A DNA stretch of 10,486 nt from an uncultured Lachnospiraceae bacterium (GTDB taxonomy: Bacteria; Bacillota; Clostridia; Lachnospirales; Lachnospiraceae). The notes below the pieces were generated by a model, which saw only the letters and a list, made by a program, of their open reading frames with translations, did not search any database and had not been told where the DNA came from. The stretch lies in assembly GCA_902783765.1 (NCBI GenBank), contig CACZSB010000192.1, positions 1 to 10,486 of the forward strand, read 5' to 3'. This document shows positions 7,605-10,486 of the stretch, piece by piece; positions within the stretch are counted from its first letter, which is position 1, and each line of letters opens with the position of its first letter. The position numbers and the translations under genes are program-made.

Positions 7605-8360
7605 TTATTGAATCACCAGCTCCACCGGGCAATGGTCGGAGCCGTAAATTTCCGGATGAATGGCGGCAGAAACCATACGATCCTTTAAGGAATCTGACAC
7701 AATAAAATAATCAATGCGCCACCCCGCATTCCGCTCCCGGGCCCGCATACGATAAGACCACCAGCTGTAGGCCTCTTTTAAATCCGGGTAAAAATACCGG
7801 AAAGTATCAATAAAACCCGCTTGCAGCAAAAGGCTCATCTTCTCCCGCTCCTGATCCGTAAAACCGGCACTCATATGATTGGTGGAGGGATTCTTCAAAT
7901 CAATCTCCTGATGGGCCACGTTCAAGTCGCCGCAGAGAATGACCCCCTTCTTTTCTGCCAGGCCGCATAAATAAGCCCGCAGGGCATCCTCAAAGTCCAT
8001 GCGATAGGCCAGACGCTTCAGGCCATCCTGGGAATTGGGTGTATAGCAGCAGACCAGGAAATAATCCGGAAACTCACAGGTGATGATCCGCCCCTCATGA
8101 TCATGGGCCTCGATCCCCAGGCCATAAGTCACGGACAAGGGCTCCTCTCTGGTCAGCACCAGGGTCCCGGAATACCCCTTCTTCTCCGCATAATTCCAAT
8201 AGGCATGATACGCGGGCAGATTCAGCTCTGCCTGCCCTGCCTGAAGCTTGGTCTCCTGAAGACAGATAACATCCCCCTGAAGAGCCTCCACCGCCTCGTA
8301 GAAATTCTTACCCAACACGGCCCGAAGACCGTTCACATTCCACGAAATAAGTCTTTTCAT
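7605..8360 (-). CDS. xth: Exodeoxyribonuclease III (AP endonuclease, ExoIII/Xth family)
   Basis: This is a DNA repair nuclease that nicks 5' to abasic sites and removes 3' blocking groups in base excision repair. It needs a divalent metal ion. Numbering is from the ATG at 8360 (251 aa, a normal length). The family motifs are present in order: ISWNVNGLRA (5-14, Asn8 and Asn10), LQETK (34-38, metal-binding Glu36), YTPNS (106-110), GDLNVAH (144-150, Asp145 and Asn147) and SDHCP (241-245, catalytic Asp242-His243). WRIDYF (214-219) is also typical. A TTG two codons upstream (8366) is possible, but AGGA six bases before the ATG favours 8360. It lies 120 nt downstream of rny on the same strand, with a strong hairpin between them, so it may have its own weak promoter. 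Confidence 0.96.
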   Translation of the reverse strand: MKRLISWNVNGLRAVLGKNFYEAVEALQGDVICLQETKLQAGQAELNLPAYHAYWNYAEKKGYSGTLVLTREEPLSVTYGLGIEAHDHEGRIITCEFPDYFLVCCYTPNSQDGLKRLAYRMDFEDALRAYLCGLAEKKGVILCGDLNVAHQEIDLKNPSTNHMSAGFTDQEREKMSLLLQAGFIDTFRYFYPDLKEAYSWWSYRMRARERNAGWRIDYFIVSDSLKDRMVSAAIHPEIYGSDHCPVELVIQ

Positions 8361-8386
8361 AAACAATCCTGTCCTTCCTTTCCTTC

Positions 8387-8416
8387 AGCATAACACGAAA
8401 ACCTTCGGAAAACCAA
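8387..8416 (-). promoter_or_regulatory. Possible weak promoter of xth
   Basis: On the minus strand, TATGCT (8392-8387) is preceded by TGT, giving an extended -10 (TGTTATGCT). A poor -35 TTGGTT (8416-8411) lies 18 nt further up. It is placed directly after the large inverted repeat and before the xth start, which makes sense if that hairpin reduces read-through from rny. The matches are weak. Confidence 0.35.
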
Positions 8417-8418
8417 AA

Positions 8419-8475
8419 CAGACAGGGGACGGTTCTCTGTCTTCTGTATGAAGACAGAGAACCGTCCCCTGTCTG
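8419..8475. repeat. Perfect 26-bp inverted repeat (57-nt hairpin) after rny
   Basis: The arms at 8419-8443 and 8451-8475 are exact reverse complements. One more C-G pair (8444/8450) gives 26 uninterrupted base pairs around the loop TGTAT. The core is GGGGACGGTTCTCTGTC. It begins five bases after the rny stop codon. On the minus strand it is followed by TGTTTTGGTTTTCC, so it could act as a terminator or as a barrier to 3' exonucleases. From memory, similar GGGGACGGTTCT palindromes recur in many bacterial genomes as REP-like elements; this is not verified here. Confidence 0.9.
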
Positions 8476-8480
8476 CGGCC

Positions 8481-10064
8481 TTATTTGGCGTAGTCCACAA
8501 TTCGGGACTCCCGAATCACATTGACCTTGATCTGGCCGGGATATTCCATCTCGTCCTCGATCCGTTTGGCAATGTCGTGAGCCAAAACAGTCATGGCATC
8601 GTCGCTGATCTGGTCGGGCATAACCATGACCCGCACCTCCCGGCCGGCCTGAATGGCAAAGGATTTCTCCACCCCCCGGAAGCTGTTGGTAATCTCCTCC
8701 AGCTGGGTAAGCCGGTTGGTATAGGTGTCCAGAGTGTCCCGCCGGGCGCCGGGCCGGGCCGCCGAAATGGCGTCCGCCGCCTGTACCAGCAGGGCAATCA
8801 TACCCATGGGTTCCACATCGCCATGATGGGATTCCACCGCATTGATGACCACTGCGTTCTCCTTGTGCTTGCGGCACAGATCCGCACCGATCTGTACGTG
8901 AGAGCCCTCCATATCGTGGTCCAGACTCTTTCCGATGTCATGGAGCAAACCGGCCCTTTTAGCCAGCCGCACGTCTGTCCCCAGCTCCGCTGCCAGCAAT
9001 CCGCACAGGTGAGCCACTTCCACAGAATGCTTCAGGGCATTCTGACCGTAGCTGGTACGGAAATGCATTTTGCCCAGGAGACGAACCAGCTCCGGATGGA
9101 TGCCGTGGACGCCCACTTCCAGAACGGCGGATTCGCCCTTTTCCTTCATGACCTCTTCCACTTCCTTCTGGGCCTTTTTCACCACTTCCTCAATACGAGC
9201 CGGATGAATCCGGCCGTCCAGGATCAGCTTTTCCAGGGCAATGCGGGCAATCTCCCGGCGCATGGGATCGAAACCGCTGATAACCACCGCTTCGGGGGTA
9301 TCATCGATGACCAGCTCCACACCGGTGGCCTGCTCCAGGGCCCGGATATTCCGTCCCTCACGGCCGATGATACGGCCCTTCATCTCGTCATTGGGCAGGG
9401 CCACCACGGAAATGGTCATTTCCGCCACATGATCCGCCGCACATTTCTGGATGGCCGTGGCAATATATTCCTTGGCCTTTTTCCCGGCTTCTTCCCGGGC
9501 CCGCACATCCAGTTCCTTTAAGCGGACGGCAATGTCATGCTGGGCATCCTCCGTAACGGACTGAATCAGGTAATCCTTGGCCTGCTCGGTGGTCAGGCCG
9601 GAGACCTGCTCCAATCTGTGCTGCTGTTCCCGGATAAGCTCTTCCATCTCCTGTTCTCTTCTTTTCAGGCGATCATCCCGGGACTGCACACTCTGTTCCC
9701 GGCGTTCCAGGGTCTCCAGCTTTTTATCCAGGGCCTCTTCCTTGCTCTGGACCCGCTGTTCCGAGCGGCGCAGCTCATTGCGTCTTTCCTTGGCTTCCCG
9801 TTCCAGCTCGTTCTTAGCGGCGATGTTTTCTTCCTTCGCCTCCAGGAGAGCCTCTCTTTTCTTCTCTGCCGCTGTTTTCAATGCTTCATCTATGATTTCC
9901 CGTGATTTGACTTCCGCGGAACCCACCGTTTTTTCATAGGTCTTGCGCTGAATCGCCGCCGAAACAAACCACGACAGAACGGCCACCGCCAGCAACACCA
10001 CCAGAACAATCAAAAGATCTGTGGTCTCCATGGCTGCGGTGACATAATACATTCCATTTGTCAC
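8481..10064 (-). CDS. rny: Ribonuclease Y
   Basis: This membrane-anchored endoribonuclease starts bulk mRNA decay and processes specific transcripts in Bacillota. The product is 527 aa, close to the usual length of about 520. A single transmembrane helix lies at about 16-37, followed by a long charged coiled coil (about 45-155). The KH RNA-binding domain carries GRIIGREGRNI at 230-240. The HD phosphohydrolase domain has its metal-binding pair His375-Asp376 in LLHDIGKS, and HHGD at 413-416. The C-terminal region ends in NVIRESRIVDYAK. Translation most likely starts at the GTG at 10064, seven bases after AAAGGAGG. The ATG at codon 12 is a possible alternative but is further from the site. A good promoter sits about 70 nt upstream. 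The message is probably separated from tyrS by a terminator and from xth by the large inverted repeat. Confidence 0.97.
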   Translation of the reverse strand: MTNGMYYVTAAMETTDLLIVLVVLLAVAVLSWFVSAAIQRKTYEKTVGSAEVKSREIIDEALKTAAEKKREALLEAKEENIAAKNELEREAKERRNELRRSEQRVQSKEEALDKKLETLERREQSVQSRDDRLKRREQEMEELIREQQHRLEQVSGLTTEQAKDYLIQSVTEDAQHDIAVRLKELDVRAREEAGKKAKEYIATAIQKCAADHVAEMTISVVALPNDEMKGRIIGREGRNIRALEQATGVELVIDDTPEAVVISGFDPMRREIARIALEKLILDGRIHPARIEEVVKKAQKEVEEVMKEKGESAVLEVGVHGIHPELVRLLGKMHFRTSYGQNALKHSVEVAHLCGLLAAELGTDVRLAKRAGLLHDIGKSLDHDMEGSHVQIGADLCRKHKENAVVINAVESHHGDVEPMGMIALLVQAADAISAARPGARRDTLDTYTNRLTQLEEITNSFRGVEKSFAIQAGREVRVMVMPDQISDDAMTVLAHDIAKRIEDEMEYPGQIKVNVIRESRIVDYAK

Positions 10065-10071
10065 AGGAGCA

Positions 10072-10079
10072 CCTCCTTT
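10072..10079 (-). promoter_or_regulatory. Ribosome binding site of rny, within a small palindrome
   Basis: The minus strand reads AAAGGAGG, then seven bases, then GTG. The site overlaps the inverted repeat AGGAG-GTG-CTCCT, whose right arm ends just before the start codon. This supports the GTG start at 10064. Confidence 0.8.
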
Positions 10080-10136
10080 CTATTTAATTTTCAATGTACA
10101 TATGGTAATGGGATTTATCCAAATCACATCATTTCT

Positions 10137-10165
10137 ATTTTACAAACAAAGGAGCGACCTGTCAA
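10137..10165 (-). promoter_or_regulatory. Promoter of rny
   Basis: The minus strand carries a consensus -35 TTGACA (10165-10160), a 17-nt spacer and TAAAAT (10142-10137). Transcription should start near 10130, giving a leader of about 65 nt. The -35 coincides with the loop of the predicted tyrS terminator. Confidence 0.82.
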
Positions 10166-10176
10166 GGCCGCCCCTT
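10140..10176 (-). terminator. Predicted intrinsic terminator of tyrS, overlapping the rny promoter
   Basis: In the minus-strand RNA, AAGGGGCGGCC (10176-10166) pairs with GGUCGCUCCUU (10159-10149). This gives nine Watson-Crick and two G-U pairs, with the loop UUGACA (10165-10160). A moderately U-rich tail UGUUUGUAAAA follows. It lies about 38 nt after the tyrS stop. The G-U pairs mean it would only serve transcripts running in this direction. Confidence 0.68.
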
Positions 10177-10214
10177 GGGGTATTTTGTGGGTATTTTTCG
10201 GTTTCAGAATGGCT

Positions 10215-10486
10215 TCAGGGCAGGATACGCAAAAAGCTCTTCTTGCCCTTCCGGAGCAGCAAGCCGCCCTCGGGAATGGCTTCCTTGGCAAGCTGATACT
10301 TAACATCGGAAATCTTTTCCCCTTCCAGGCTTACGCCGCCCTGCTGCACGGACTGCCGGGCCTCGGAACGGCTTTGAACCAGACCGCCGGCCACCAGCAT
10401 GGTTAAAATATCCACGCTGCCTTCCCGATAATCTTCAGGCTTAAGCTGATATGCCGGCACATTATCTCCGCTGCCGCCGCCGGCAA
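10215..10486 (-). CDS. tyrS: Tyrosyl-tRNA synthetase, C-terminal S4 domain (5' end outside the window)
   Basis: This is the 3' end of a gene whose reading frame stays open to the window edge; about 89 residues are visible. The sequence starts in a Gly-rich linker (AGGGSGDNVPAYQL) and continues into an S4-type RNA-binding domain. The recognisable stretches are ILTMLVAGGLVQSRSEAR, QQGGVSLEGEKISD and LLLRKGKKSFLRIL at the end. This is the typical C-terminus of bacterial TyrRS, where the S4 domain contacts tRNA-Tyr. The catalytic Rossmann domain with HIGH and KMSKS motifs would lie upstream, so the enzyme name rests on the tail alone. Another S4-domain protein is less likely, given the matching linker and terminal motif. 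Confidence 0.85.
   Translation of the reverse strand, partial: AGGGSGDNVPAYQLKPEDYREGSVDILTMLVAGGLVQSRSEARQSVQQGGVSLEGEKISDVKYQLAKEAIPEGGLLLRKGKKSFLRILP

Noticed and set aside
8448..9521. 357-codon plus-strand ORF opposite rny
   Set aside because: It is antisense to a well-conserved RNase Y gene, begins inside the inverted repeat, and its His/Leu-rich translation has no recognisable domain.
10172..10181. CCCCAAGGGG palindrome as a separate terminator of tyrS
   Set aside because: The stem is too short for a stable loop and no T-run follows. The overlapping 11-bp hairpin at 10149-10176 explains termination better.

Overview
This window looks like chromosomal core sequence from a moderately GC-rich Clostridia member (Bacillota). 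A gut Lachnospiraceae or a relative is the best guess. The reasons are strong AGGAGG-type ribosome binding sites, sigma-A-like promoters, an RNase Y, a clostripain-family surface protease carrying the Gly-rich N-terminus I associate with this group, and a class I lysyl-tRNA synthetase. The taxonomic call is inference, because no rRNA or marker gene settles it.

Layout from left to right. A class A penicillin-binding protein (58-2679, +) builds and crosslinks peptidoglycan. It converges on a minus-strand block, and a bidirectional terminator (2743-2786) lies between them. The minus block, read right to left, starts with the 3' end of tyrS (10215-10486, cut by the window edge). Next come rny (8481-10064), xth (7605-8360), a class I lysyl-tRNA synthetase with a C-terminal tRNA-binding domain (5422-7428) and a membrane-anchored clostripain-like protease (2841-5390). 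The last two are 31 nt apart and probably share a transcript from a clear promoter just upstream of the synthetase.

The genes are mostly housekeeping: cell wall synthesis, tRNA charging, DNA repair and mRNA decay. I see no defence system, prophage, CRISPR array, rRNA or tRNA gene, and no transposase. The protease is the only gene with an obviously specialised, surface-related role.

The less ordinary content is in domain fusions and in the spaces between genes. The synthetase combines a class I LysRS with a MetRS-type tRNA-binding tail. The tyrS terminator appears to hold the -35 element of the rny promoter exactly in its loop. A perfect 26-bp inverted repeat follows rny. A roughly 100-bp stretch made almost entirely of short inverted repeats follows xth. 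The penicillin-binding protein ends in a cysteine-rich tail. The protease has two low-complexity Gly/Ser/Leu segments on either side of its catalytic domain.
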